A DNA stretch of 64,000 nt. It comes from Cheiracanthium punctorium (taxonomy: Eukaryota; Arthropoda; Arachnida; Araneae; Cheiracanthiidae). How positions within the stretch are numbered: the first letter of the stretch is position 1; every line of letters starts with the position of its first letter. The position numbers were made by a program, and so were the translations under genes. Below the pieces are notes generated by a model, which was not told the DNA's origin, did no database searches, and worked only from the letters and a program-made list of their open reading frames with translations. Location: the NCBI GenBank assembly GCA_038373885.1, contig JAWZYV010013014.1:1-64000 (forward strand), written 5' to 3'. This document shows, one piece after another, positions 1 to 12,106 of this stretch.

Positions 1-3000
1 TGGGGTGTGTGGGGGGGTGGGGTGGTGTGTGGGGGGGGGGGGTGGTGGGGGTTGGTGGGGTTGGGGGGGGGGGGGGGGGGGGTGTGGTGGGTTGGGGTGG
101 TGGGGGGTGGGGGGTGGGTGTTGTGGGGTTGTGGGGGGTGGGTGTGGGGGTGGTTGGGGTGTGGGTGGGGGTGGGTGGGGGGGGTGTGGGGGTGGGGGGG
201 GGGGGGTGGGGGGGTGGGGGGGGGTTGGGGGGTGGGGGGGGGTGGGTGTGGGTGGGGTGGGTGGGGGTGTGTGGGGGGGTGGGGGGTGGGTGGGGTGGGG
301 GGTGGGTGGGGTGGTGGGTTTTGGGGTGTGGGGGTGGTTGGGGTGGGGGGGTGGGTGGGTGGGGGGGGTGGGGTGGGTGGGGGGGGGGTGTGGGTGGTGG
401 GGGGTGTGTGGGGGTTGGGTTGGGGGGGTTGGGGTGTGTGGGTGGGGGTGTTGGGGTGTGGGGGGGGGGGTGGTTGGGTGTGTGGGTGGGGGGTGTGGTG
501 GGGTGTGGGGGTTGGGTGTTGGTGTGGGGTGTGGTGGTGGGGTGGGTTGTTGGGTGGTGTGGTTGGGGTGGGGTGTTGGTGGGTGTGGGGTGTGGTGGTG
601 GGGTGGGGGGTTGTGTGGGGTGGGTGTGGTGGGGGGGTGTTGGGGGGGGTGGGGGTTTGGGTGGTGTGGTGGGGGGGTTGGTGTGGTGGGTGGTGGGGGG
701 TTGGGGGTGTTGGGTGGTGGGTGGGGTGGGTGGGGGTGTGTGTTGGGTTGGGTGGTGTGTTGGGGGGGGTGGTGTGTGGGTGGTTGGTGGGTGGTGTGGT
801 GTGTTGGGTGGGGGGTGTTGGTGGTGGGGTGGGGTTTGGTGTGGGGGGGGGTGGGTGGTGGGGGGTGGGTGGGGTGTTTTGGGGTTGGTGGGGTGGTGGT
901 GGGGTGGGTGTGGTGTGGTGGGTGGGGTGGTGTTGGGTTGTGGGGGTGGTTTGGTTGGGTTGGGTGTGGGTGGTGGTGTTGGGTTGGTGGGGGGTTGTGG
1001 GGGGTGGGGTGGGTGGTGTGTGGTGGGTTTGGTGGTGTTTGTGGTGTGGGGGTTGTGTGGGTTGGGGTGGGGTTGGGTGGTTGGGGTGTGGGTGGTGTTG
1101 GGTGGGGTGTGGGGTGTTGTGGTGTTGGGTGGTGGGTTGGTGGTGGGTGTTGGTGGGGGTGGTTGTGTTGGTGGGTGGTGGGGGTTGGTGTTGTGGGTGG
1201 GTGTTTGGTGGGGTGTGGTTTGGTTGGGGTGGGTGTGGGTTTTGTTGGGGTTGGGGTGGGGTGTTGTGGTGTTGTGGGTTTGGTGGTGGGTTTGTTGTGG
1301 GTTTGGGTGGTTGTGTGGTGTGTGTTGGGTTGGGTGGGGTTTGGGTTGTGTGGTGGGTTTTGTGTTGGGGTGTGGGTTGTGTGGGGTTGTGGTTGTTGGG
1401 TTGTGGGGTGGTGTGGGGTTGGTGGGTGTGGTTGGGGTGGTTGTGGGGTGGTTTGTGGTGTTGTTTGGGTGGTTGTGGGGTTGGTTTGGGGTTGTGGTTG
1501 TTGTGTGGTGGGTGGTGTGGGTTGTGTTTGGTTGGGTTGTGGTGGTTGGGTGGGGTGGTTGGGGGTTGGTGTTTTTGTTGTGGTGTGGTGTGTGTGGTGT
1601 TGGTGGTTTGTTGTGGGGTGTTGTGGGTGTTGGGTGGGTTTGTTGGTTTGTGGTGTGGTTGTTTTGTGGTATTTGGTGTGGTTGGATTTGTGGGTGGGTT
1701 TGGGTTTGTGTTGGTTTTGTGTTTGGGTGTGGTGGTTGGTTTTGTGGGTGTGTGTTTGGTGTGTTTGTTGTTGGGGGTGTGGTGTATGGTTTGGTGTGTT
1801 GTGGTTGGTTGGTGTTGTTTGTGGGTGGTTTGTGTGGTTTTGTTTGATGGGTGTTGTGTTTGTTGGTGTTTTGTGATGTGGGTTGTGATTTGTGTTTTGG
1901 GTGTGTTTGGTTTGTTGTGTGTTGGTGTGTTGGTGGTGTTTTGGTTGTGGTGTATTTGGGGTGGTTGTTTTGAGTTTGTGGTGGTGTGATGTGGTGTGAG
2001 TTGTTTGTTGAGGTAGTTTATGTTTGGGTAGTGTGTTTGTGGGTTTTGGTTGTGGTGTTGGGTGGGGGTTGTTGTGGTTGAGTGGTGTTGGTGTGGTTTG
2101 GTGATGGTTGGTTGTTTAGTGGATAGTGTGTTGGTTTGTTGTGGGTTGTTTTGGTGTTAGTAGGGTTTGTGTGTTGGTGATGTTTTGGTGTTGTATGGGT
2201 GTGTTTTGTGAGGGGTTTGGTTGGGGTATGTTGTGTTGGTTTGTTGGTGTTGGGGTGTTGGTTTGTTGGGTGTGTTTGATGGGAGTTTTTGTGTATTTGT
2301 AGGTTGGTTTTATGGTGGTTAGTTGTGTTTGAGTGTTTGGAGTGTAGTTGTGGGGGTTGTGTGAGTGGTATGATTGGTTAGTAGGGTATTGATGGGTTTT
2401 TAGTAATATTGTTATTAGAATGGTGGAGGTTGTTGGGATGTAAGGTTGTGTGAGGGATTGAGTAAGTTGGGTGTTGATGAGTTTTTGGTGGGGTTATGGT
2501 TTGTGGTTGTGATTTGAGGGGTTGGAGTATGGAAATATTTGTGGGGTGTTGGGTTGAAGGTAGATGGAGTGTTGGAGTATTGTTGTTTTATGTGGTTAGG
2601 TTTGGGGGTTTTAGTTGTTGGGTGGTGTAAGTGATGGGGTGTTGGGTTTATTTTGAGTGGTTAGATGATATGGGTGTTATGTTGATTGATGTGGTTTGTT
2701 TGGTAGATGTGTATGTTGGGTTGATTTGTGTATAGGTAGTTTTGATGTGGGGTTTGTGGTTTTAGTGTGGGGAGTTTGATGTTGAGGGGATGTGTGATTG
2801 TGAGGTAGAGGGTAGTGGAGTGTATTGAGGTGAGGGGTATTAAGTGTATGTTGGTTTGGGGATATGAGTTGTAGTGTTGTGGGTTGAGGTTGATGAGGGG
2901 GATGATGGATGAGTTTGAGTTGGGTTTATTTTGTTGGAGGATGTATTTTTGGGGGATTAGAGTGGGTGTTTGAGATAGGTGTGGTTGGGTATTATTTTGA

Positions 3001-6000
3001 TTTAGTATTGTTTGGGAAGGTGAGTTTGGGTATTTTGATTAGGTGGGGTAGTGATGGGTTGAGGTGTTGGTGTTGTGGGTGAGGGGTTTTATTTGGTGTA
3101 TTGATGGGTGGGAGTGGGGGGATTAGTGAGTGTGGTTTGTGGAGGAGGGTTTGATATGGTTTTGGTTTTTGGTTTGAATGGATTTTTTTGTTAGTAATAT
3201 GGGAATGTTGGGTTATGGGGTGGATTTGGAGTATTTTGAGATTGGGTGTTTGGTGGGGTGGGATTTGTTGTTATTTTGTTATGTGGTGTGGTTAGTATAG
3301 ATTGAGTGGTTAGTTATGGGGTAAGAAGTGTATGAGAGAGTGGAGTTTATATGATTGTTGGTGGTTGGAGGTGTGAGAGGTGGGTTTAGTTGAGTTTTGG
3401 ATGATTGTTGGTTAGGGTGAGAGTTGATATATTGGTGGTAGTAGTTTGTGTGGTTTTGGGGATGGGATGTGGATTGTGGGGTGTGTGTGTGAGTAGTTTT
3501 GTGTTTGGGGAAAGTGGTTTGTGGGGGTGTGGTAGATATGGTTGGTTTGTGGTTTGGTGTTTATGGTTGATGGTTTGTTATGGTGTTTTGGGAATGGGAG
3601 GTTGGGTTTTTGGAGTTGAGTGGGGGGTTTTTGTGAAGTTATTTGTTTGTTTTTATATGGGGTAGGGGTGAGTATGGGTTAATTGGTGGTTGATGTAGTT
3701 GGGGTGGGGGGGTTTGATGGTTGGGGGGATTAAAAGTTGATTATGGTTTGGTGGGATGTATGGGGTGTGGTTGGAGTGTGTGGGTGGAGTAGGTGGTTGT
3801 AGGGTTTGGGGTGTTTGTAATGTTATGTGTGTTTGGTGTTGGGTTGTTGTTGGGTTTGTGTTTGGTGGGGTTGATGAGGTTGTTGGTTGTATGTATGTTG
3901 TGTTTGTTTGGTTTAGGTGGTTGTGATGGTTGTAATGGTTTATTGGTGTTTGGTTTGGAGTGTTTTGAAGGTGATATTGGGTTGTGAGTTATTTTAGTGA
4001 GTGTGTATTTTGTTGGTTTTGTGGGTGGTTTGTGGGGGTTTGAAGTGATGTTTGTGATGGTTAGTGGGTGTGGTTTGTTGGTTTGTGGGTTAGGTGTGGT
4101 GATGTGTGTGGGGGGGTGAGTTTTTGGGGTTGTTATTGTTGTGTGGAGTTGGGGGTATAAAAGTTGATGTTTTTGTGGGGGGAGTTTGTGTTTGGTGTGG
4201 GGTGGTTTTGATATTGTTGGAGAGGGGATGGGGGTGGTGTTGTTAGGTAAAGATGGAGAGTGGGTGTTGGGGTTGAGAGTTAAAGGGTTTTAGGGAGTGT
4301 TGTGGGGGTGGGTGGAGTTGGTGGGTTGTAGTGGTTGGGGGGGGGGGGGGTTAGGTTAAGTAGATTTGTTTTGGGTTGGGTAGGGGTGTTGGTGTGTTTA
4401 GTGGGTGGTTGGGTGGGGGGGTTGGGGGGGGGGTTGGGGGGTGGGGTTATTGGGGGGGGGGGTGGGGGGGTGGGGTGTATGTGGGGGTGGGTGGGGGGTG
4501 TGTGTGTGGGGTTTGATTGTGTATGATGGATATGTATTTATGTGTATATGTATGTTTTGTGTTTGGTGTTGGTGAGAGAGTGGGCGGTGGGATGTGCACG
4601 TATGGTGTGGGTATGGGAGTGTATTGGGGGTGGATGGGTTTAGGGGGGTATGTTGTTATGGGTTGGGGTTGGTTTTTTTGGGTTGGTTAAGGGGTGTTTG
4701 GTGGGAGGTGGTGGTATGGGTGTTGGTTATGGGAGTGGTTTTTGATGGTCTTTAAATGGGTTTGTTGATGAGGGGTTTGGAATTGGGATGGAGATTATTG
4801 AGGGGGACTCTATATCATAGATAATAGATATGGGGTGTGAAAATGAATTGTTGTTAAGGTGAAGGATTGGGGGTGTATCATACTATCTGGAGATCTAGAG
4901 GTGTAGAGGGATGTTTTGGGTAGTTGGAATTGTGGGGGATTGTTGTAGGTGGGTGTTGGGAGTGGGTAGGGAAAGTTTGAGTTGAAGAAGTGTGGGTGTT
5001 GGTGGGTGGGGGGGGGGGGGGGTATGGTTAGTGATGGTTGTTTGTTGGGGTTTTTTGGTGTTGTTTTTGGTGGATGATGGTGGGGGATGGGGGGGTGGTT
5101 GTGGAGGTGGGATGGTGATGGTAAGGTAGTTATATTTATTGGATATATTAGTGGGGTTAGAGTGGGTGGTGGGGATTGGGGAATGGTAGGAAGAGTTGAT
5201 TAGTTGGGGGGATTAGGGTTGTAATGGGGGTGTGGGTGGATAGGGGAGAGGTGTTTTTGTGTTGTGTGGTGAAAAGTGTGTGGGTGGTGGGGGGTTGATG
5301 GGTGGTGTGTGAAGTTTGGGTGGTGAGGATTTGTAGGATGTGTTGATTTATGGAATTTTGGTGGTGTGGGTTTTTGATTGTGATGGTTTGGGTGGTTTTT
5401 GCGTGTGGGTGGTGGTGGGGTGGGGGGTGTTAGGTTTTTTGTGTTTTTTTTGTTGTGGTGGTTTTGTTGTGGTGGTTTGATGTTGGGGGTGTGTAGAAGG
5501 TGGGAGGTTGGGTTGGATGGGGAGGTTTGTGGGTTGTGATGGTTGTATGGGTGGGGTGGTGGTTTTGTGGTGTTTTTTGGGGAATGGTAGTGAGAGTAAG
5601 GTTTTTTGGGGGTGGGGGTGTTGGATTTGTATGTTGAGGTTGGGGGTAGATGGTGGGGTTTTGGATTGTAGGTGAGGGGTGTGAATTATGGTGGGGGAAA
5701 AAGGTTTGGGGAGGGTTTTATTGGTGGGGGGTGTTGTTTGATGGGGGTTTGTTTGTGGTTGGGGTTTGTAGATTATATGGTTGGTATGTGATAGGTGTAT
5801 TGTGTTTGTTATTGAGATGATTGGAGATAGTGATGGGGGTGGGATGATTTAGTTTTTGTAGTATGTGTGTTTGGTGGGTGGGTTGAATTTGTATGTGGTA
5901 GAGAAAAAAAAAAGGGGGGGGGGAATTTTGGAGTGAGAGGGTGTTTTTTTGGTGGGAGTATATTGATATTTTGGGGATAAGGTTGTGGTTGGTGGAGTTT

Positions 6001-6340
6001 AGAGGGTATGAGTGGGGAGAAGGGTTTTTTGGTTGTGTTGGTATTAATTAGTTGGGTAGGTTTGTATGGGTTTGTGTGTTGTGGGAGTGTAGGTTAGTGG
6101 GTGGGGGTGGGGGTGGGGGGTTTGGGTTGGGATTGTAGTGGTGGTAAAAAAAATAAAAAATTGTTTGTGTGTTTGTTGTGTTATTGGTTGGATTTGGGGG
6201 GTAGTGTTGTTTTGGTTAAGGTTGTTTTGAGAGTTGATTATGGGGTTTTGGTTTGGTTTTAGGAGTTTGGAGGTGTTGGTGGGGGTGAGTTTAAGGGTTA
6301 TATGGGTTGGTTTTTTGTTGAGGAGATGTTATATAAAATG
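1..6340. other. G/T-only to G/T-rich tract, probable sequence artefact
   Basis: The first A appears near 1671 and the first C near 4585. Before that the + strand is made only of G and T, then of G, T and A, in irregular short runs with no repeat unit. A increases steadily to the right, a few normal-looking words appear near 4805-4900, and ordinary AT-rich DNA begins near 6340. Very long open frames here exist because stop codons need an A, so they carry no coding meaning. A smooth loss of two bases towards one end is what failing base calls or a low-quality read end would give. A telomere is unlikely: at a left end the G-rich strand should be the minus strand, and there is no unit. I infer an artefact. 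Real strand-biased DNA cannot be fully excluded. Confidence 0.75.
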
Positions 6341-7640
6341 AACCAGGTTTTTTTTTTTTTTTGTTTTTAGTAGTGCAAGTCAATTTTTGACAGAAAATAA
6401 CAATGAATGCAATTTTTTTTATCAGCTTTTTACCTGTACACAATCCTCTTTTCACCTCTAAGGGGAAAAAAAAAAAAAAGGAAGAAAGGGGGGGGGGGAG
6501 AGACTTCAAAATATGCATTATTTTTCCAATATACACTTACACAGTTAATGAAATTAGAAGTTCACAAAACCTTAAATATCTCCATATAATATAAAATGGA
6601 GTGTCACCACTTTCCCAAGAAAATAATCCATATGTATTGCAACCTTTATTATTTTTTTACTGTATTTAAATTGGCTATTTCTGCATTAAATGCTTCGTTT
6701 GATAGAATTTCTATCAACACTCATGCTTTATGTAGAAATAATAAAAATTGTTAAATATCTTCTCTTAATGGAAATAATGCAATGGATAAATACAACTTCA
6801 GACTGTTTAGTTTCCTAATTTTAGACAACAATTATGGAAGTATTTAACAATGCGACCATTGAACAAATTAATAGAACTAATGTTTTCTCTGTATTTCTGA
6901 GTACAGAACTTAAGAACCCCCCAAGAAAAAGCATTAAATAATCGAAAAATATTGTAGTAGCAAATCATTTCTCACAATTTCTGTAAATTGTTGAACTTCA
7001 CAAAAAATTACAATCTGCAAGAATTCATTGAATGACTATAAAAAAGGGAATTATTTAATAACCGTATACATACCCCTCTCCCACCGAAAAAAAAAAAAAA
7101 AAAAAAAGCTTAAAATGTAAGATAATTTTTAAAAGTATACAACTTTTTTATCTTGTTGATATCAGGGATAGCATGTTATTATATTCAATTATCCAAGTAT
7201 TTTTTTTAAATTGACATAATATAATATTATATGTCAACACCAATCAGATTTTTTTTTTTTTTTTCTGATTTTAGCTGCAAAAGTGTTACTTAAATAAATG
7301 AATATTTACATTTCAAAATGTTACTTACCACCTCATTTACTTAAGTACCTACCTTTAGACTGAGTGAACTTAAAAACGATAGATGCACATCAATTAATGT
7401 TGTCATGCAGGTTTTTCTTAAAAAATATTTTTTTAAGCTAAAAGCTTTAATAAAATACTAAACTGTATTGAATAAAGTCAGCTAAACGTAATACAAAACA
7501 ACAAAAAGCATACATGCAAATCTTTTATTTTTTAAATTAAAAATAAAATAAATACATGATTAAAATATACTAAATATTTTAAAGTAGTTTTGTGGAAAAA
7601 GAATTGTAGCCCGCATTTGTGCTAATACACATAATCTTTC
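6341..7640. other. AT-rich sequence without recognised gene
   Basis: Ordinary AT-rich DNA with several homopolymer runs (A-runs near 6465 and 7087, a T-run near 7250). Short open frames overlap on both strands and show no family motif. I see no RNA gene or transposon end that I can support. Confidence 0.6.
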
Positions 7641-7649
7641 ATCCATTTA

Positions 7650-7695
7650 TTATAACATTTCAACATCTGGTATGACATCTTCAACAGCAAGAAAC
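7650..7695 (-). CDS. Candidate terminal exon of an unidentified gene
   Basis: On the minus strand a long T-run ending in AG makes a textbook splice acceptor at 7696-7697. It is followed by an open segment reading FLAVEDVIPDVEML and a stop at 7650-7652. An AATAAA overlaps the stop codon (7646-7651). The exon starts one base into a codon, so the preceding exon would have to leave two bases. The residues match no family I recognise. It may be the last exon of the same minus-strand transcript as the segments at 11.7-12.0 kb, but the reading frame cannot be carried through with confidence. A chance polypyrimidine-AG is a real alternative. Confidence 0.28.
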
Positions 7696-7759
7696 CTAAA
7701 AAAAAAAAAAATAATAATAATAATATAATAATAATAACTAAAGCAACTTATTCATTGAT

Positions 7760-10180
7760 AACATCTCAATAAAGGCTAGAATAACCTAAAAACAAAAACA
7801 TTGGGGGGAAGGCTCCACTCTTCCCCCCTTTAACAAGGGTCCTGTTGAGAAACCTGGTGTTTTAAGAGAAAACTGTTTTTTTTTTTTTTTTTTTTAAGGG
7901 TAAAATATAAGGGTCTGTGCAGATGAAAATTGTGTTCGTTTTGCAGTCTCTTCACAAATCACAATAGACTAAAACAGCCCCTCCACACAAAAATGCAAAT
8001 GATTAAAATGTGGGTCCCTTCACAAAATTGCAATTGACTAAAACGGCCCTTCAGAAAAATACAATCTAACCACCACCATTAAAAACAAACATTCACTGGC
8101 ATTTTACCCTACATTTCAAATTGCTGTTATCAATAATTTTAAGAAGAAAGTGAATTGTTTTAAAATTGAGGAAAATTCAGAAAAATAAGTGTTGAAATTC
8201 ACAAGAATAAGTGATTTTTGCAAAAATGGGACCCTGGAAATTTTTTTTGGATCGACCCCTGAATATGCATCTTGACAAGTTAATATAATTGTTGGATCTA
8301 CGCCACTAAATCTGTCACTTAAATACTTTGCAAACAACTGAGGTTAAAGCACATAATTTTTTCTGATATGCAGTATATAATGTAATACAGAAAAAGAAAA
8401 TGGAGGTAAGGTTCAAATGAAGAATTTTTTGAGAGATGTGAGTTCATATAAACTTAAGTAATGGCATAGTGCTACATTGTACAATCTAAATAAATTCAAT
8501 TTTAATTATTTGCCAAAGAAATATCGGAAAATGCGAAACATCCATCAAAATGCATAGTGGGTGAACTACTCAAACCTAAAAATTATATAAAGATAACTTA
8601 TAGCAATAAAATCAGAAGCAATATCTAATTTTATATAATTGATTTTGTGAACCTGATGAAGAAAATTGAAAGAAGTTTCAATTTTTTAATACTCTTATAA
8701 AAGCCCGAGAAATTGAAGAAAAACCCAACGCCCAAAACAGAATCAAAAATCCTGAGACTTGGCATGTCAGTACATACATTTCTTGAGGAACTTAGTTAAC
8801 CCTTTTTCAGCTGTCAGAAATATCAACTGACTGGGTTATTTTCCAGTCTTAAGTTTCTGATTTTTATGTAATGTACCATTTCTTTTGAAAACAAATTTAG
8901 ATGATTTGATATAAAGTGAGCAGAAAATGCCAGTGGTTAGATAAAATTAAGATGCAAAAACTCAAACACATTAAGATTTCACTGAATTACTGAAATACAA
9001 CATATGAGCAAGATTATTTATTTATGTTGTACGAAAGGCAGCCCTTTGTAAAATGCTCAGCCATCCGCTTGAAGAGAAAAGCTATTTAACCAACTTATGT
9101 GGGTGGCTGCACTTTTCACAGCTGATGAAGAGTGGATCTTTTGCACTACTCAAAATCGAAATGATTATCTTGTTGATGAAAACCAACTTATGCCAGGGAT
9201 ATAACCAGGATGAAATGTTAGATAGAGCTTTGAATCTAGTTTGGGGGGATGTCGAATATAAATCTTGGTAGCCGAGGGAACAGGAAAAGAGACTGTTTTT
9301 CAATTTGTATATTTTTTTCTAGGTTATTTATTTCACAAAATGCCGCATTTTAAAAATATTTAACATTCATTATGTTAATAATCTTTCATTGTGATTCCAT
9401 GAAAAATATTCAAATGATACGTTGAGAGAATGCAGTACTGGATATCAATTAGAGCAATTTTTCTGCAACAATAATTTATAAAATATAGTTAATAGTTAAT
9501 TGTACCATTTGCAATCTATTAAATGGTACCCAATTAAAAAAACATTAAAATAAAAAATTATAACAGTCAAATTTTGAAATGAAAAAATGCATTTGTTTCA
9601 TTTTAAATATGTACGATAAAGCAAAATATAAATATTGTTCAGAGTGATCAATTAAAAAGAGTATACGTTGGTTTTTCTTATTGCCCTTAAATCTGACGAA
9701 TGTGGCAACTATTCAAACATTAAAATATAATTTTGTTAACCTTGCTTACATGTGAAAGACGATTTAAAGCACTGTTGGACTGTTACAACTTTATGTGTGA
9801 GGTAAAACAGAAACGAAGACACATGTTACTTAATCCTGTGAACATTTTCTTTTTGAAAAACGTAATTTAATTCCAGTTTTTTTTATATTATCAGTCCTCA
9901 CGGCATATGTTGAACATGTTTGCCGACATTTTTAATTCAAACATGAACACGTTGAAAGTTTTAAGTTTTTACTTTCCTTCGAAATCATTGCGCGGCAGTT
10001 TTGTGTTCTCAAAAAAATTCAAGACCTGGTGCTACACGCAAACAAGAGCAATAAAATAATTAACTGTACATGTTGAAATCTAGCAATTGTGATAAGAAAT
10101 TCCCACTAAACGATGGTTATTTTTAATGATGTAAAATTTAATGATTGTTAAAAATCATTCATTTCTACACTATATTATTT
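7760..10180. other. Diverged repeat remnants and unassigned AT-rich DNA
   Basis: The block from about 7800 to 8300 (text such as gggtcccttcacaaaattgc and a GGATCGACCCCTG end) resembles 10690-10935. Both look like old copies of one repeat ending near a cgacccctg motif. Apart from the possible mariner remnant near 9.1 kb, no protein family is visible. Open frames are short and overlap in several frames. Confidence 0.45.
9096..9212 (+). pseudogene. Possible mariner transposase remnant
   Basis: One forward frame reads ...FTADEEWIFCTTQNRNDY followed by VDENQLMP and then a stop. Mariner-family transposases carry a DEKW(I/V)xYxN...R...W.xPGQ motif around the first catalytic aspartate, and this segment matches its order and spacing loosely. 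No terminal repeats or the other catalytic motifs were found nearby, and the flanking frames are interrupted. If correct it is a dead internal fragment. The match rests on one short motif recalled from the family. Confidence 0.3.
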
Positions 10181-10188
10181 ATGGTACT

Positions 10189-10333
10189 ACGTATTATCCT
10201 GACGGTCTGCCAAGATGAGCAATTTTTTGCCAAGATAAATGCTGGGCACATGAAATTATTAATGGTTTTGAATACGATTGACAACAGTTTGACAACAGAT
10301 TTGTTGAAAAAATAGTTTGGCAGGATAATACGT
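10189..10333. repeat. Small inverted-repeat element
   Basis: A 13-bp word, ACGTATTATCCTG, at 10189-10201 is repeated exactly in inverted orientation at 10321-10333, enclosing about 120 bp. The size and perfect ends suggest a tiny miniature transposon. No clear target duplication is seen. A hAT-like end (cagcggttctcaacc) starts immediately to the right at about 10338. Confidence 0.5.
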
Positions 10334-10337
10334 AAGT

Positions 10338-10430
10338 CAGCGGTTCTCAACCTTTTAACGTAGTGCCCCCCAACAAAGGCTAACTTAGGGTGGCATGCCC
10401 CCCCCCTCCTCACATTTTTCAGCATACATT
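10338..10430. mobile_element. Truncated hAT-like element end
   Basis: The sequence cagcggttctcaacctttt followed by a C-rich stretch is the classic start of hAT terminal regions in animals (CAGNG end, then tctcaacc). The matching other end and an 8-bp target duplication were not found, so this looks truncated or decayed. Confidence 0.45.
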
Positions 10431-10439
10431 GTTTTTTAA

Positions 10440-11690
10440 TCCTTAAGAATGAACATTTAGTCGAATTTTATACAAAATAATGTTATCAGTAAAGTTTGAA
10501 TGAACATTTTAAGCAAAAGTGGATATATTTTTGAGTAAAAATGAGAATAAATAAGATGATTTTTTAAAAACATGCATCACTACTTGCTCTTTGGTTTTTC
10601 TCATGCACCCCCCCCCCCCCATGGAAATTTAAGGTTGAAGACAAAATTAACCATACGGCTACCTTTTCATTATTTGCGTAGAATAGCAGTATTTTCACAC
10701 TAATTGACCCTTTCTCAAAAATACACCCGATCAAAACAACCTTTCTTTGCTATTTCACACTACATTTTAATTTGGTTTTTGTTTTATATATTATTTTAAG
10801 AAAAAAATGATTTTTAAAAATTCAAAAAATGGACATTGATATTCACAAAAACAGATAATAAATTTCGCTAAAATAAACAGTTTTCTAAAAATGGGACCTT
10901 GAAAAAAAATTCTTCAATCAACCCCTGTTTATTGACCCACAAGTCTTACAGACCATTACCACAGAGATCAAAGTAAGAAAATAAGTCTCCAACTCAGTCT
11001 AGGGTTGGACAATTATGTTACAGATATTACAAAGAAACTTTTTTTAAGAGTTATTATTGCAGTAAATATAATTTTTTAATACCTAAAGCCGGTAAATTTT
11101 GGGGGGCCCCAAGCTATTTCACTACTTGCGTGTGTGAACATTGGTTTCTGAAAATAGCACTCTCTATTGTTAAAAACTAGTTTATGATGTATATTCTTAA
11201 ATTCGAAATACATGTTTGTTATAAAAGTAAACTGGGCTGAGTTGGAATTTTATTTCCAATCCATAAATAAGTTAGTATAAACAAAGAGAAAAGGGGTATT
11301 AAAAATAGTACTAGAAATTTTATAAATAAAAGATGACACACAACTTAAAAATGACTTTAAATGAGTTCAATACGTAGATGATATCATAAAAATTTTCAAA
11401 AAATCATAATACAAGAGACTGCTCAAGAATACATTAAAACAAGTTAATACTAGTAATATTGTAACACATGTTTACTGTATCTGTCAATAGTAGCAATATT
11501 TCCACAGAAAGTTAAACTAGAGTTATGCAAAACGAAGTAAAATTGATTCCGATTTCATTCACACAGTCGATTGCATTAGAATAAATTCAATTTCAATTTT
11601 GATCGGAATGCCACAGTTATATGCTTAGTTGAGTTGAAAAGTCAATATGCATCTCAAAATAATTATAATATGTTTATGTATATATTATGC
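10440..11690. other. AT-rich sequence with repeat remnants
   Basis: Contains a diverged copy (about 10690-10935) of the repeat also seen near 7.9-8.3 kb, and a GGGGGGCCCC tract near 11100 reminiscent of hAT interior DNA. No open frame or RNA gene can be supported. Confidence 0.4.
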
Positions 11691-11699
11691 AGTACTTAC

Positions 11700-11790
11700 C
11701 TATCTAACTCCTTGTAGTAAACAAATACAGGCTTCTACGATAACAGGTACAACGTGATCAACTTCAAAGCTCCATATAGTAACAAAATAT
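11700..11790 (-). other. Exon-like segment of an unidentified minus-strand transcript
   Basis: On the minus strand this 91-bp segment is bounded by a good acceptor (tacttttcag) and a consensus donor (gtaagtac). One frame is open for 29 codons, including WSFEVDHVVPVIVEACI, but its next codon, the last three bases of the exon, is TAG. It lies 86 bp from the exon-like segment upstream, so the two could be spliced together. Either this is a non-coding transcript, or the coding frame ends here, or one boundary is wrong. I recognise no family. Confidence 0.35.
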
Positions 11791-11876
11791 CTGAAAAGTA
11801 ATTTTTATTAGAATTACAAACAATTTACAAACAAAAATCAAAATCAAGAAATCGATAATACCTAAGTGATACTTAC

Positions 11877-12030
11877 CTTTGTGCGAAGATTGATCATTGA
11901 TTACGCTTGCAAATCCGATTTCATCAGCACAGCACAGAAAGTCAGGAAGGACGCCGATTTCTCGGCCGCCAAAGCAGAGAGCATGGAACCGCCAAGCGCC
12001 AAGCAGCGCCAAGCTCGCTTCAGGACCTGA
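11877..12030 (-). other. GC-richer first-exon-like segment with strong donor
   Basis: Minus-strand sequence ends in CACAAAG followed by gtaagt, a consensus 5' splice site. The segment is clearly richer in G, C and CpG than its surroundings (gcgccaagc-type text repeated on the + strand near 11990-12012), as a promoter-proximal exon often is. A frame starting at an ATG at 12010-12012 reads MALLGAWRFHALCFGG and stays open to the donor. I do not recognise the product. It could be a 5' UTR or a non-coding first exon. Confidence 0.33.
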
Positions 12031-12106
12031 CTATTAGTTCATGCACCGGCATAGGGGGCGCCCTTTAAATCCCCAAGAAGAAACTCTTATAAATAAATCC
12101 TCTTTG

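Noticed and set aside
5..1989. Three overlapping open frames of over 600 codons rich in G, V, W and C
   Set aside because: The DNA there contains no A, so no stop codon can occur in any forward frame. The products are pure composition artefacts.
1..4580. Irregular G/T sequence as a telomere
   Set aside because: At a left end the G-rich strand should be the minus strand, no repeat unit exists, and composition changes gradually.
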